Assembly (NCBI RefSeq): GCF_001541095.1
Contig: NZ_LMXH01000004.1
Coordinates: 62,001-126,000 of the forward strand
Source of the DNA: Paenibacillus sp. FJAT-26967
GTDB lineage: Bacteria; Bacillota; Bacilli; Paenibacillales; NBRC-103111
Direction: 5' to 3'
DNA length: 64,000 nucleotides
Shown: positions 51,230 to 61,000 of the stretch, in pieces
Numbering within the stretch: the first letter of the stretch is position 1
Layout of the letters: each line of letters begins with the position of its first letter
Translations under genes and position numbers: made by a program
Notes under the pieces: generated by a model
Databases searched by the model: none
What the model was told of the DNA's origin: nothing
Seen by the model: only the letters and a program-made list of their open reading frames with translations

Positions 51230-51257
51230 GCCGTCCAATCTTGGATGGCTTAATTTT
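51230..51257 (+). terminator. terminator of the YiiX-like gene
   Basis: GCCGTCCAA (51230-51238) pairs with TTGGATGGC (51241-51249), followed by TTAATTTTT. Confidence 0.75.
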
Positions 51258-51318
51258 TGTTGGTAAGTTTCCTAGCATAAGGGAAGTATATAATCGGGGA
51301 ACAAGAAAGGACATCCTT

Positions 51319-52155
51319 ATGAAAAAACGAAGTATAGATATCCTGATCATTATGGCAGGAGCGCTGATTTTTGCCTTAGCCATCAATTTATTTGTGATTC
51401 CTAATGAGTTCGGAGAAGGCGGGGTAACAGGGATCACCATCATTCTCTATTATTTATTCGGGTGGTCACCCGGACTGGTGAGTCTGGTCTTCAACTCTGT
51501 TCTATTGGCGATCGGCCATAAATTTCTGGATAGGACCACAACGGTGTATACGATTATCGCGGTCTTGTTCAACTCGGTGTTCTTGTATCTGACCGAAGAT
51601 TGGCATATTGCATCCGATGAACCTATGATCAATGCTATTTTTGGGGGAATATTTGCGGGCGTCGGGATCGGTTTGATTATACGGGTTGGCGGAACTACGG
51701 CAGGGACGACGATTCTGGCGCGAATGATGAATAAGTACATGGATTGGAATATCAGCTACGCCCTTTTATTTTTTGATTTGATCGTTGCGTTCTCCTCCTA
51801 TTTTATTATCGGTGCCCAAAGCCTGATGTTTACCATTGTGATGCTCTATATCGGGACTAAGGTGATGGACTTTATTATCGAGGGAATCAGTTCTAAAAAA
51901 GCAGTCACGATTATATCCAAAGAGCAGAATAAAATTGCGGAGCAGGTGAATGTAGTCATGGACCGGGGGGTTACGGTCTTGTATGGACAGGGGCATTACA
52001 CCAAAGCGCCAAAAGAAATCTTATATATTGTGATCAGTAAACCGGAAGTAAGCACGCTTAAGAAGATCGTTAAATCAATCGACAAAGAGGCATTCATCAC
52101 CATTCATGATGTACGTGATGTATTCGGAGAAGGATTCGTGGATATTGCGAAGTGA
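51319..52155 (+). CDS. YitT-family membrane protein
   Basis: A 278-residue protein with five or six membrane helices (DUF161) and a C-terminal cytosolic DUF2179 domain. The core FALAINLFVIPNEFGEGGVTG and GGIFAGVGIGLIIRVGGTTAGTT are standard. The tail GVTVLYGQGHYTKAPKEILY is the usual DUF2179 part. Transport of an unknown solute is presumed for the family. AAAGGA precedes the ATG at 51319. A TATAAT box at 51289-51294 provides a promoter after the preceding terminator. Confidence 0.9.
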   Translation: MKKRSIDILIIMAGALIFALAINLFVIPNEFGEGGVTGITIILYYLFGWSPGLVSLVFNSVLLAIGHKFLDRTTTVYTIIAVLFNSVFLYLTEDWHIASDEPMINAIFGGIFAGVGIGLIIRVGGTTAGTTILARMMNKYMDWNISYALLFFDLIVAFSSYFIIGAQSLMFTIVMLYIGTKVMDFIIEGISSKKAVTIISKEQNKIAEQVNVVMDRGVTVLYGQGHYTKAPKEILYIVISKPEVSTLKKIVKSIDKEAFITIHDVRDVFGEGFVDIAK

Positions 52156-52237
52156 GAAAGGGCGTTCGTGACCCGGTATTATTTTCCCGTCCTGAGCATA
52201 CTACATGTAAAAAATTGTGTTCTCAGCAGGAGGAGAT

Positions 52238-52885
52238 ATGAAGATGAGAAGGGCTGTTTACGCATGCTTGATTGCGTTACTCCTTATAATCCCGGGACGA
52301 GCAGTCTTAGCGGCAGACAGTACAGCGATAGCCAGTCGGCGGGTGAGCCCGGAGTTACTAAATTCCTTGCGCGAGGGCGGGTACATCTTGTTCGTCAGGC
52401 ATGGAGAAGCAACAGTAGGTGAAGATCATCCGAACCTCGTATTCAGTGATTGTTCTACCCAAAGAAATCTTTCGGAGGAAGGAAAAAGAAATGCCTCATT
52501 GTTCGGGAAGGCGCTGAGGAGCTTACGAATTCCTATTCGGACCCCGGTTTCGGCAAGTCCCTTTTGTCGAACAAGAGAATCGGCAGAACTGGCTTTCGGC
52601 AAAGAAAGCGTCCAACCGGATCCATTCTGGATTAGAATCTACAATTTAAGCGGTAAGGTGACTACGGAAGAGAAGGACGGTACATTAAAGGACTTGACTT
52701 CCGTGTTAGAGAAGGCTCCGCCTTCCGGTACCAATCAGGTTATCGTGGCCCATAGCTTCCCTAAAGGAGTTGGCTTAGGAGAGATTCCTTACTTAGGGAC
52801 CGTAGTTGTAAAACCAAGAGGCCAGGGCAAAGGCTTCGATGTTGTAGACAAATTCTCTATAGATGAACTTTTAAATTCGCACTGA
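52238..52885 (+). CDS. secreted histidine phosphatase
   Basis: A 215-residue phosphatase. A signal peptide is visible (MKMRRAVYACLIALLLIIPG then AVLAADS). The mature enzyme has the catalytic RHG motif (FVRHGEAT), SASPFCRTRESAELAFG and the second histidine in VIVAHSFPKG. The family hydrolyses phosphate esters outside the membrane. AGGAGGAG precedes the ATG at 52238. It stands alone. Confidence 0.88.
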   Translation: MKMRRAVYACLIALLLIIPGRAVLAADSTAIASRRVSPELLNSLREGGYILFVRHGEATVGEDHPNLVFSDCSTQRNLSEEGKRNASLFGKALRSLRIPIRTPVSASPFCRTRESAELAFGKESVQPDPFWIRIYNLSGKVTTEEKDGTLKDLTSVLEKAPPSGTNQVIVAHSFPKGVGLGEIPYLGTVVVKPRGQGKGFDVVDKFSIDELLNSH

Positions 52886-52963
52886 GAATATACAGAAATT
52901 AATGACGGGTAATCCGTATAAGAGGTCAGTAATTGTTTGGTGAAACCGTAAATTACCACCTCA

Positions 52964-53923
52964 TCAGCGGCCTTCACGCCGTCTGTTACTGGAAGCGGCA
53001 TAAGCGGCATGGCGGAACTGAAGAATCGGATCATCGGATAAGGCCATCCCTTCCGTTACGGCAGTGGGGTCCATGACCAGTCCCTCGGGCTCTTCTATGT
53101 ACTCGGTGATGTACAAACGGCCGAGGTTAATCCGCTGGCGGTCGTCCGGCCAGGCGCGGGTAGGATCATCCGTAGGATCGCTTTCTTCGCCGAGAATTGC
53201 GGTGAGCTGGAATACGGCAGGCGCATTGTTCAAGCGGAGCCGCAGCTCATCTTCCAAATAATCATCCGGCTGCTTAGCCGCATCCGTAACGGATATAGTG
53301 TGGACGCCATCACCCGGTATCCACTCAAATTTTACAGGTCGTGCGCTTCCTTGGCGGTTCGTCAAAAAGTAAGCATGAATACAGTAATAGTGGCAAGCGG
53401 CGTAGCTGGCAGGAGGCTTCAGGTGTTTTATTGCCAGGAAGCTTTCTTTACTTTCGGAAAAATGCGTCGTGATTTCTTTGAAAAGGTCTATCGGGCCCAG
53501 ATTACCTTCTTGTGCCCGGTGCGCAGCCCGAATCATATCCAGGAACGATTCTGGAGTGCGCGCGAAAAAGACCGGCACCGTAACACCGACCAAATTCGTA
53601 ATGCCGCCGTCCGGCAAAGTGAATTGAACGGCCATTCCCTTAGCCGGAGATAAAGCATCGGCAAGTGCGGGATCGGTGGAGCTGCCCGAGAAGCGGACGA
53701 CTGCCTCTATTTCCTGCTCCTGGAGATGGGGGGCGGTAGTGAGCGCGGCGGCAAGACCACTCGGGCGGAAGACGGCACGGCAGCAGATTCCCTTGGCATG
53801 CGCACGGCGGTAACCGGGATGAGTGCCGGATAAATCCTCGATAGCATCAACTGCTTGTCCTGCGAGGTCTGTTGGTCCCGAATTCAGTGCGGGATGTTCG
53901 TTACTTGGATCGAGCCGGGTCAT
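52964..53923 (-). CDS. small catalase-family haem peroxidase
   Basis: A 319-residue protein of the reduced catalase family (SrpA-like), shorter than clade 1-3 catalases. The distal histidine is in GYRRAHAKGICC; FRPSGLAAALTTAPHLQ, VRFSGSSTDPALADA, KGMAVQF and TNLVGVTVPVFFARTPESF follow in the family order. These enzymes act on peroxides with weak catalase activity or bind haem for other uses. The proximal region near INLGRLYITEYIEEPE is less clear. It stands alone. Confidence 0.8.
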   Translation of the reverse strand: MTRLDPSNEHPALNSGPTDLAGQAVDAIEDLSGTHPGYRRAHAKGICCRAVFRPSGLAAALTTAPHLQEQEIEAVVRFSGSSTDPALADALSPAKGMAVQFTLPDGGITNLVGVTVPVFFARTPESFLDMIRAAHRAQEGNLGPIDLFKEITTHFSESKESFLAIKHLKPPASYAACHYYCIHAYFLTNRQGSARPVKFEWIPGDGVHTISVTDAAKQPDDYLEDELRLRLNNAPAVFQLTAILGEESDPTDDPTRAWPDDRQRINLGRLYITEYIEEPEGLVMDPTAVTEGMALSDDPILQFRHAAYAASSNRRREGR

Positions 53924-54337
53924 AACGGTTTCCTCCTCTTGTCATGTAACACATTTATTTCCGGACGTGCTTTTATCTATACTACCACGGGAGTGCTGGC
54001 TTTAAACTCCAAGAGGCATTTAGGGTTCACGTAAGACAGATACTGGTCATTAAAATTTGGAATTTGCGCAGATGTTTGACGATATGGCTCTTCTGTAAGA
54101 AAGCATCTGAATTGAATATGGCGTATCCGGCCTCGCTGATGATGTCCTTCGATCAGACAAAGCTAGAAAATAATGATACGGCGGCCATTTTCTGTTACGA
54201 TAAAGCGAACAAAACCCGTTTGAGCCGGACGGAACAGCCACAAGAGCAGAAGCCGTAACGATATTATGAATTTGCTGCATGTAAAGAAGTAATCATTGTG
54301 TGTCTAGCTATACATGGAGTTAGGAAGTGCATTATAC
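53924..54337. other. intergenic region, no gene found
   Basis: About 410 bases between the catalase-family gene and the IS-end-like sequence. Short open frames (for example 54064-54258 on the plus strand) have no ribosome binding site and no recognisable product. No terminator or promoter stands out. Confidence 0.4.
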
Positions 54338-54358
54338 GAGGGCTGTCCCAAAAGTCAT
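54338..54358. repeat. solitary IS-end-like sequence, copy 2
   Basis: GAGGGCTGTCCCAAAAGTCAT matches copy 1 at 28278-28297 at nearly all positions. GGGGCAGC about 30 bases later can pair with its GCTGTCCC, followed by TTCTTTTTTAT, so the end may have been reused as a terminator. No transposase is near. Confidence 0.4.
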
Positions 54359-54470
54359 GACAGATGACGGAGGGGCAGCTTCTTTTTTATTTGGATGAAT
54401 AGCATCATGACCTCCCTTTTCTGTTGAAATTTTATACCGGTTTACTTGGTTATTTCCGCTTCCGTCCATT

Positions 54471-54503
54471 GTTCAGAAGTCGTTCAGAGGCTCGGTTTAT
54501 ACT
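54471..54503 (+). promoter_or_regulatory. SLH operon promoter with 11-bp direct repeats
   Basis: GTTCAG occurs at 54471-54476 and again at 54482-54487, 11 bp apart. Ten bases later lies TATACT (54498-54503). There is no recognisable -35 box. The layout is the same as at the hrtBA promoter (GTTCAT, 11-bp spacing, 10 bases, TATACT). An OmpR-family activator is the likely ligand. Confidence 0.6.
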
Positions 54504-54568
54504 TAAGGGTAAACTTCGAGACAAGGATGAGGACAAGCTCTCCATCCAATCATAGGGAGGTCAAGATA

Positions 54569-57500
54569 ATGAATCCGGAATGGAATAAATGGCTTCTAGC
54601 CACTGCAATTTTGAGCATGACAATAGGCTCTGCACCAGTTGGTGCTGCCGGTACTGCGGAACGTACCATACAAAGCGCAATAGGGTTCAGCGATCAAGGG
54701 TCCATATCCCCGGCCAAACGTGCTGCGGTGGAGGAGGCTGTAAAGCAGGGTTTGCTGTCCGGCTATCCGGATGCTTCTTTTCGTCCGAATCAGCTTTTAA
54801 CGAGGCAGGAGCTTGCCGTCTTGTTGGTCAAAGCCCTGCACCTGGAGCCTAAACAGGGGGCATCCTCGTCTTTTGCCGATTTGAAGGATGGCTGGGCAGT
54901 CCCGTATGTCGAGGCTCTAGTCGAAGCGGGTTTGATTAATGGGGATGAATCGAGCAGATATAGACCCTCCGAACCCGTAACTCGCGAAGAATTGGCAGCT
55001 GTGTTCGTCCGGGCGATTAACGGGGTAGATGCCAGAGGCGGGAATGAAGTTATACTGGCCGATGGCAGCAATATTAGCCCTTGGGCGGATAAAGCCGTAA
55101 GTCTGGCCCTGCATCTGGGTCTGATGAATGCGGAGGGTAATGCATTTAATCCTCGCGGAAATGTGGAACGGCAGGATATCGCTGCTTATTTATTAGATAT
55201 TTTCCAAACTCGGGAACAGTCGGCTGCGATTAACCGGATCGATGGAGATATGGTCATCATTGACGGTAAACCGTACTTGATTAGCGGCGCATTGAAAGAC
55301 CTGCTGGGCGAACGGAATCAAGATGCCCTAGAGGGCGCGGTTCTCAAATACAAATCAGTTAATCATAACGTAAATGATCTGTTGCGGATCGAACTTACAA
55401 AAGGCGGAACTGCGGGAAAACCTGCTAAGCTGGATTTAAAAGGTACATCTTTCAAAGGAGAATTAGCTATTGCTGCGGACCATATTGCAGTAGATGGGGA
55501 CTCTCTTACCCAGGTTGTCTTAAAGCCGGGAGCAGGGACACTGGTACTAAATGCAAAGATTGCTCAAGTCTTGGTGGATACCGACAGCCCATTGAAGGTT
55601 GAAGGAAACGGGACGTGGGGAGAACTTAAAATCGCTGATCCGGATGCCAATCTCAAGCTGGGCCCGAATCTGACCATAGATAAGCTGCAAGGACCTGAGG
55701 GAATACCGGCAGATAAGCTGATTGCTAATTATGATGAGGTTAAAAAACAGATTGCAGGCGGGGCTGCCTCTGGCGGGACGCCGGCAACGCCGGGATCTTC
55801 GGGTTCGGGTTCATCTGGTTCATCAGGCTCATCGGATTCCCCCTCTAACAGCAACCGTAACCCGGTGGTTGTGAATGCTCTCGCACCATTGACACATGCA
55901 GTGGATGACGGTCCGAAGACGTTAAGTTTGGCCGGCGTGTTTGCGGATGCGGACGGCGATGTGCTGACGCACACGGCGCTCTCCTCGGATACGGGAGTCG
56001 CGACAGCATCGGTCAGCGGAACGGATCTGACGATCACGCCAGTGAATGCGGGAACGTCCACGATCACGGTAACGGCAGACGATGGTAAAGGCGGCACGAA
56101 GTCTCTGACGTTTATCGTGACCTTTCAGGCCCCGGCCCCGGTGAACGAAGCGCCTGTGATCTCGAACCCGATTTCGAACATCACGGAAAGCGTGACGGCA
56201 GGCGTCCAGACGGTAAGTCTGGCGCGTGTATTCTATGATGCGGACGGCGATGCGCTGACGCACACGGCAGTCTCATCGGATACAGGAGTCGCGACAGTTT
56301 CGGTCAGCGGGACGGATCTGACGATCACGCCAGTGAATGCGGGAACGTCCACGATCACCGTGACGGCAGACGACGGCAAAGGCGGCACGAAGTCTCTGAC
56401 GTTTACCGTGACCTTCCAGGCACCCGCGCCGGTGAACGAAGCGCCTGTGATCTCGAATCCGATTTCCAACCTCACGGAAAGCGTGACGGCAGGCGTCCAG
56501 ACGGTAAGTCTGGCACGTGTATTCTATGATGCGGACGGCGATGCGCTGACGCACACGGCAGGCTCATCGGATACGGGAGTCGCGACAGCATCGGTCAGCG
56601 GAACGGATCTGACGATCACGCCAGTGAATGCGGGAACGTCCACGATCACCGTGACGGCAGACGACGGCAAAGGCGGCACGAAGTCTCTGACGTTTACCGT
56701 GACTTTCCAGGCACCGGCGCCGGTGAACGAGGCGCCCGTGATCTCGAATCCGATTTCCAACCTCACGGAAAGCGTGGCGGCAGGCGTCCAGACGGTAAGA
56801 CTGGCGCGTGTATTCTATGATGCGGACGGCGATGCGCTGACGCACACGGCAGTCTCATCGGATACGGGAGTCGCAACAGCATCGGTCAGCGGAACGGATC
56901 TGACGATCACGCCAGTGAATGCGGGAACGTCCACGATCACGGTGACGGCAGACGATGGCAAAGGCGGCACGAAGTCTCTGACGTTCACTGTGACTTTCCA
57001 GGCCCCGGTGCCGGCAAACGAAGCGCCTGTGATTTCGAACCCGATTTCCAACATCACGGAAAGCGTGACGGCAGGCGTCCAGACGGTAAGTCTGGCACGT
57101 GTATTCTATGATGCGGACGGCGATGCGCTGACGCACACGGCAGTCTCATCGGATACGGGAGTCGCGACAGCATCGGTCAGCGGAACGGATCTGACGATCA
57201 CGCCAGTGAATGCGGGAACGTCCACGATCACGGTAACGGCAGACGATGGTAAAGGCGGCACGAAGTCTCTGACGTTCACTGTGACTTTCCAGGCCCCGGT
57301 GCCGGCAAACGAAGCGCCCGTGATTTCGAATCCGATTTCCAACATCACGGAAAGCGTGACGGCAGGCGTCCAGACGGTAAGTCTGGCGCGTGTATTCTAT
57401 GATGCGGACGGCGATGTGCTGACGCACACGGCGGTCTCATCGGATACGGGAGTCGCAACAGCATCGGTCAGCGGAACGGATCTGACGATCACGCCAGTGA

Positions 57501-58039
57501 ATGCGGGAACGTCCACGATCACCGTGACGGCAGACGATGGCAAAGGCGGTACGAAGTCTCTGACGTTCAATGTAACTATCACGGCTGCTGCTCCGACGGG
57601 ACTTTTCATTTCCGAGACGCTTTATGCGAGCGACGATATCGAATTTGGACTGCAGGCCATAGAACTGTACAACCCGACCAATGAGGATATAGATGGAGAT
57701 AAAGTTAAAATCGTCCGTTCAGACGGCATAGAAGATATTGTTTTGAATAGCCAAACATTGCGGGCGAACTCCACCTTTGTAATTATGGAAGCATTTTATA
57801 GCGGGCCTATTCAATCCGATTTTCCATGGCCGATGATGTTTTATGATGATCCGGCAACACCCGTCCAGCTTTCCCTTTATTATAACGATCAGCTATTGGA
57901 TATCGCTTATATCTATCCTCATCAAACGTTTATAAGAAAAGCAACCGTAACTAAAGGAAACAACACGGCTTACGATGGTGCCGAATGGATCGGCAAAGGA
58001 AAGGATTTTGTGGATGACATCGGAAAATTCAACAAGTAG
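54569..58039 (+). CDS. SLH-domain surface protein with six cadherin/Ig-like repeats and lamin-tail-like end
   Basis: A 1156-residue secreted protein. The signal peptide ends near GAAG. Three SLH domains (about residues 38-92, 99-152 and 163-218) carry the cell-wall-polymer motif as TRQE, TREE and a degenerate ERQD, so it should bind pyruvylated wall polymer. A beta-rich, probably beta-helical stretch follows to 400, then a Gly/Ser linker. Six repeats of 95-97 residues (about 430-1010) resemble cadherin/Ig-like folds with calcium-binding DADGD. The last 150 residues (LFISETLYASDD..AIELYNPTN) look like a lamin-tail domain. GGGAGG precedes the ATG. It has a 17-bp gap to a paralogous partner gene. 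Confidence 0.85.
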   Translation: MNPEWNKWLLATAILSMTIGSAPVGAAGTAERTIQSAIGFSDQGSISPAKRAAVEEAVKQGLLSGYPDASFRPNQLLTRQELAVLLVKALHLEPKQGASSSFADLKDGWAVPYVEALVEAGLINGDESSRYRPSEPVTREELAAVFVRAINGVDARGGNEVILADGSNISPWADKAVSLALHLGLMNAEGNAFNPRGNVERQDIAAYLLDIFQTREQSAAINRIDGDMVIIDGKPYLISGALKDLLGERNQDALEGAVLKYKSVNHNVNDLLRIELTKGGTAGKPAKLDLKGTSFKGELAIAADHIAVDGDSLTQVVLKPGAGTLVLNAKIAQVLVDTDSPLKVEGNGTWGELKIADPDANLKLGPNLTIDKLQGPEGIPADKLIANYDEVKKQIAGGAASGGTPATPGSSGSGSSGSSGSSDSPSNSNRNPVVVNALAPLTHAVDDGPKTLSLAGVFADADGDVLTHTALSSDTGVATASVSGTDLTITPVNAGTSTITVTADDGKGGTKSLTFIVTFQAPAPVNEAPVISNPISNITESVTAGVQTVSLARVFYDADGDALTHTAVSSDTGVATVSVSGTDLTITPVNAGTSTITVTADDGKGGTKSLTFTVTFQAPAPVNEAPVISNPISNLTESVTAGVQTVSLARVFYDADGDALTHTAGSSDTGVATASVSGTDLTITPVNAGTSTITVTADDGKGGTKSLTFTVTFQAPAPVNEAPVISNPISNLTESVAAGVQTVRLARVFYDADGDALTHTAVSSDTGVATASVSGTDLTITPVNAGTSTITVTADDGKGGTKSLTFTVTFQAPVPANEAPVISNPISNITESVTAGVQTVSLARVFYDADGDALTHTAVSSDTGVATASVSGTDLTITPVNAGTSTITVTADDGKGGTKSLTFTVTFQAPVPANEAPVISNPISNITESVTAGVQTVSLARVFYDADGDVLTHTAVSSDTGVATASVSGTDLTITPVNAGTSTITVTADDGKGGTKSLTFNVTITAAAPTGLFISETLYASDDIEFGLQAIELYNPTNEDIDGDKVKIVRSDGIEDIVLNSQTLRANSTFVIMEAFYSGPIQSDFPWPMMFYDDPATPVQLSLYYNDQLLDIAYIYPHQTFIRKATVTKGNNTAYDGAEWIGKGKDFVDDIGKFNK
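55859..57598 (+). repeat. 291-bp tandem repeats inside the first SLH gene
   Basis: Five near-identical units begin at 56144, 56435, 56726, 57017 and 57308, spaced exactly 291 bp (97 codons), after one more diverged 285-bp unit from 55859. Only scattered bases differ between units, so identity is at DNA level and not only protein level. Such arrays expand and contract by recombination and may be misassembled from short reads. Confidence 0.95.
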
Positions 58040-58055
58040 AGCAGGGAGACACACT

Positions 58056-61000
58056 ATGAAATCATCCTCTTTAAAAAACAGCATGCTCGCCGGACTTCTC
58101 GTCACGGCGCTGCTTACTCCTTCGGGAATAAGCAGTGCCGCTGCTTCTCCGGCAAAGTTTTTAGCACAGGGAATTCAGCCGGAGGCATTCCTGGATCTTA
58201 CAACAGTGTCGGCTGATCGATTACAATCCATCCGCAAAGCTCTGGCTCTCGGGCTCCTGGAAGGAGACGGTGAAGGCCAATTCAGACCCGATGATCTGCT
58301 TACACGCCAGGAACTGGCTACCTTGCTGACCAGGGCGCTTCAGTTGTCTATTCCTGACCGGCAAGATTCGTTTAAAGATGTGCAGTCCCAATTGTGGAGC
58401 AGCCCTTACATAGCTGCTGTTAAAGCTGCCGGGATTATGGAAGGGGATGACCTGGGGAAGTTTCGCCCTTATGATGTGATTACCCGCGAAGAGATTGCCG
58501 TTACGCTCGTAAGAGCCTCCCAAATGGCGCTCGAACTCGAGTCGGTTCCTGCTTCCATATCGGATTGGAAGGGTGTCAGCTCCTGGGCGCAAGCTTTTGT
58601 CCGGACAGCATTGGAAGAGGATATTATGTCACCCGAACAGGGCAAATTCGCACCTCAAGAACATGTTCTTCGGGCGGATGTGGCGGAAATGCTGATTTCG
58701 GCATTTTTTCCTACTGACAAGGCATCTGTACTCCAGGATATACAAGGGAATCATGTACGCATCAATGGTGTTACCTACGTACTTTCCGAGCATGTGAAGG
58801 GCATTCTGCAAGAGAGCAACCGAGAGGTATTGCAAGGAGCCAGGCTTAAATTCCGTTTTAAAGGCAGGACTCTGGAAACTCTTACGGATCTGCAGCTCTC
58901 TGCCAAAGGGGATGCTACCCGTGAAGGGGAAGAGGAGTTCAGCCGCAACTTGGTGCTTAATGGTCACGGGGCGGTACTGGACGGTAATTTAACGGTTTCT
59001 GGAGACTATACTTCTATTGCCGATCTAACGGTAAAAGGCAGCCTGCACATCAGCAAGGAATTGCAGAATGATTTCCTGGCCGCCAAACTCATCGTTGAAG
59101 GCAATACAATCATAGACGGCGGGGACCGGAATACCGTTGTTTTTCAAGAATCAAGTCTACAAACGGTTGATGTAAATAAGCAAGATGTTCATGTTATTAC
59201 CAAACAGGGCACGACTGTTCAAACGATGAATGTGAATTCGAATGCATCCATTACGGCAGACGATGCCGCCTTGAGCCAAGTGACACTTGCAAATGGAGCC
59301 CGGGCAGTGGAATTGCAGGGCACTCTTCCTCAAGTCACAGTAACAGCTGTACAACCGGTTGTTTTGAGCGGAGGCTCCAACATCGGTCAGTTAGCGGTGA
59401 ACAGCCCTGTTGAGCTGACGCTGAATGGTACCGGAACCGTGACACAATTGCAGCTTAACAACGCGGATGCAACAGTAATCGTCGGGTCGGACTCTAAGGT
59501 TACGACAGTAGCTGTAACGAATGGAGCATCAGCTTCTTCGGTTAAGAACATGCCACCTGCCTCTTCGACCTCCGGTTCTACCAATAGCCCGCCGAGGTAT
59601 GAGATCCCCATCGCAGATCCCAAGCTATCCGTTGGCGATCCGGCGGTCACGATTGACTTGTCTGCGCATTTCAAGGACTCGGAACAAACGAGTTTGAAAT
59701 TCACGGCCGTTTCTTTAAAAAGCGCGGTGATGAAAGCTTCGATGTCGGGCAACATCTTGACTCTTACGCCTGTCGCCAGAGGAACCGCAACGATTAAAAT
59801 GGGCGCGAATGATTTGAACGGCGGCAACATCAATGCGGATATGGTCGTGACAGTTAACGATCCGCCCAAGGTCAGCAATGTTCCTTTGCCCATGCTGTTA
59901 ACGATAAACCAGGGAGATGGCACACTCGATCTTGCTACGGTCTTCGAAGACGCAGATCAGGATAACCTGACCTATGAGGTGCAGTCGTCTGATCCTTCTA
60001 TTGCCATCGTCAGCGAAAGCGCCGGTCAGTTAACGGTCAAGGCGGTTGCATCGGGCAGTACAGTTATACAGCTCTCGGCTTCAGACGGCAGCAGCTGGAA
60101 AGCATCGACTACCTTTAATGTAGTGGTGAATCAGGCACCGTCGCTGCTTGAGGTTCCGGAGCAGTTCATACAGCTTGGCGGCGGAAACCAGGAGCTGGAC
60201 CTTGCCTCCTATATCAATGATTTGGATAATGATCCGTTTATCGTCACCGCTGAATCGGACTCGCCTGATGTAGCGGGCGTGAGCGTGAGCGGCAGCAAGC
60301 TGACTCTGACCCCGGCTAAGGCGGGACAAGCGAAGATCAGGGTGACCGTCACGGATCAGCGCGGGGGAATTAGCGCAAGGGACATCACAGTTACGGTCAA
60401 TAGGCTTCCGGTTGTGCAGAATCCGCTGACGGACCTTCAATTGACAGTCGGGAATCCGGATGGGACTACGGACCTGTCTACTGTGTTTAAAGACGAAGAT
60501 CAGGATATATTTACTTACGAAGTAAGCTCCAGTAATCCTTCCGTGGCAACGGCTTCAGAGACTGGGGGGCAGTTGAAAGTGCATGCGTTGGCGTCGGGTA
60601 CCGCTACGATTACGGTAAAAGCCAAAGACGGTAAGAACGGAGAGATCATTTCTAGTTTTCAAGTAATCGTAAATGAAGCCCCCTTGCTCTCCACTATACC
60701 GGTACAGTATTTGCAGCTTGGAGCGCCCGTACAGGAACTGGATCTGAGTCCGTATGTACAGGACCCGGAAAATGATACTTGGAGCTTTACCGTAGATTCA
60801 TTGTCAGACCCCATTATCAATGTGAACAGCAAAGCTGGAACTTCTAAGCTGATGCTGACACCTGTTGCCGCAGGGAAGACGGAAGTCAGGCTTTCCTTCC
60901 ATGATAGCCGTGGCGGCATAACGCAAGGAATTGTTTACGTAGAAGTCAATACAGCGCCGGTAGTCGCACAGCAGGTTTCCAATTTAGTGGTAACAGCCGG

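Noticed and set aside
56273-57427. Repeated 93-codon and 80-codon minus-strand frames spaced 291 bp
   Set aside because: They are shadows of the tandem repeats in the SLH gene on the other strand.
55790-57598. Tandem repeats as a CRISPR array
   Set aside because: Period 291 bp, in frame, coding, with no short spacers; they are protein-domain repeats.
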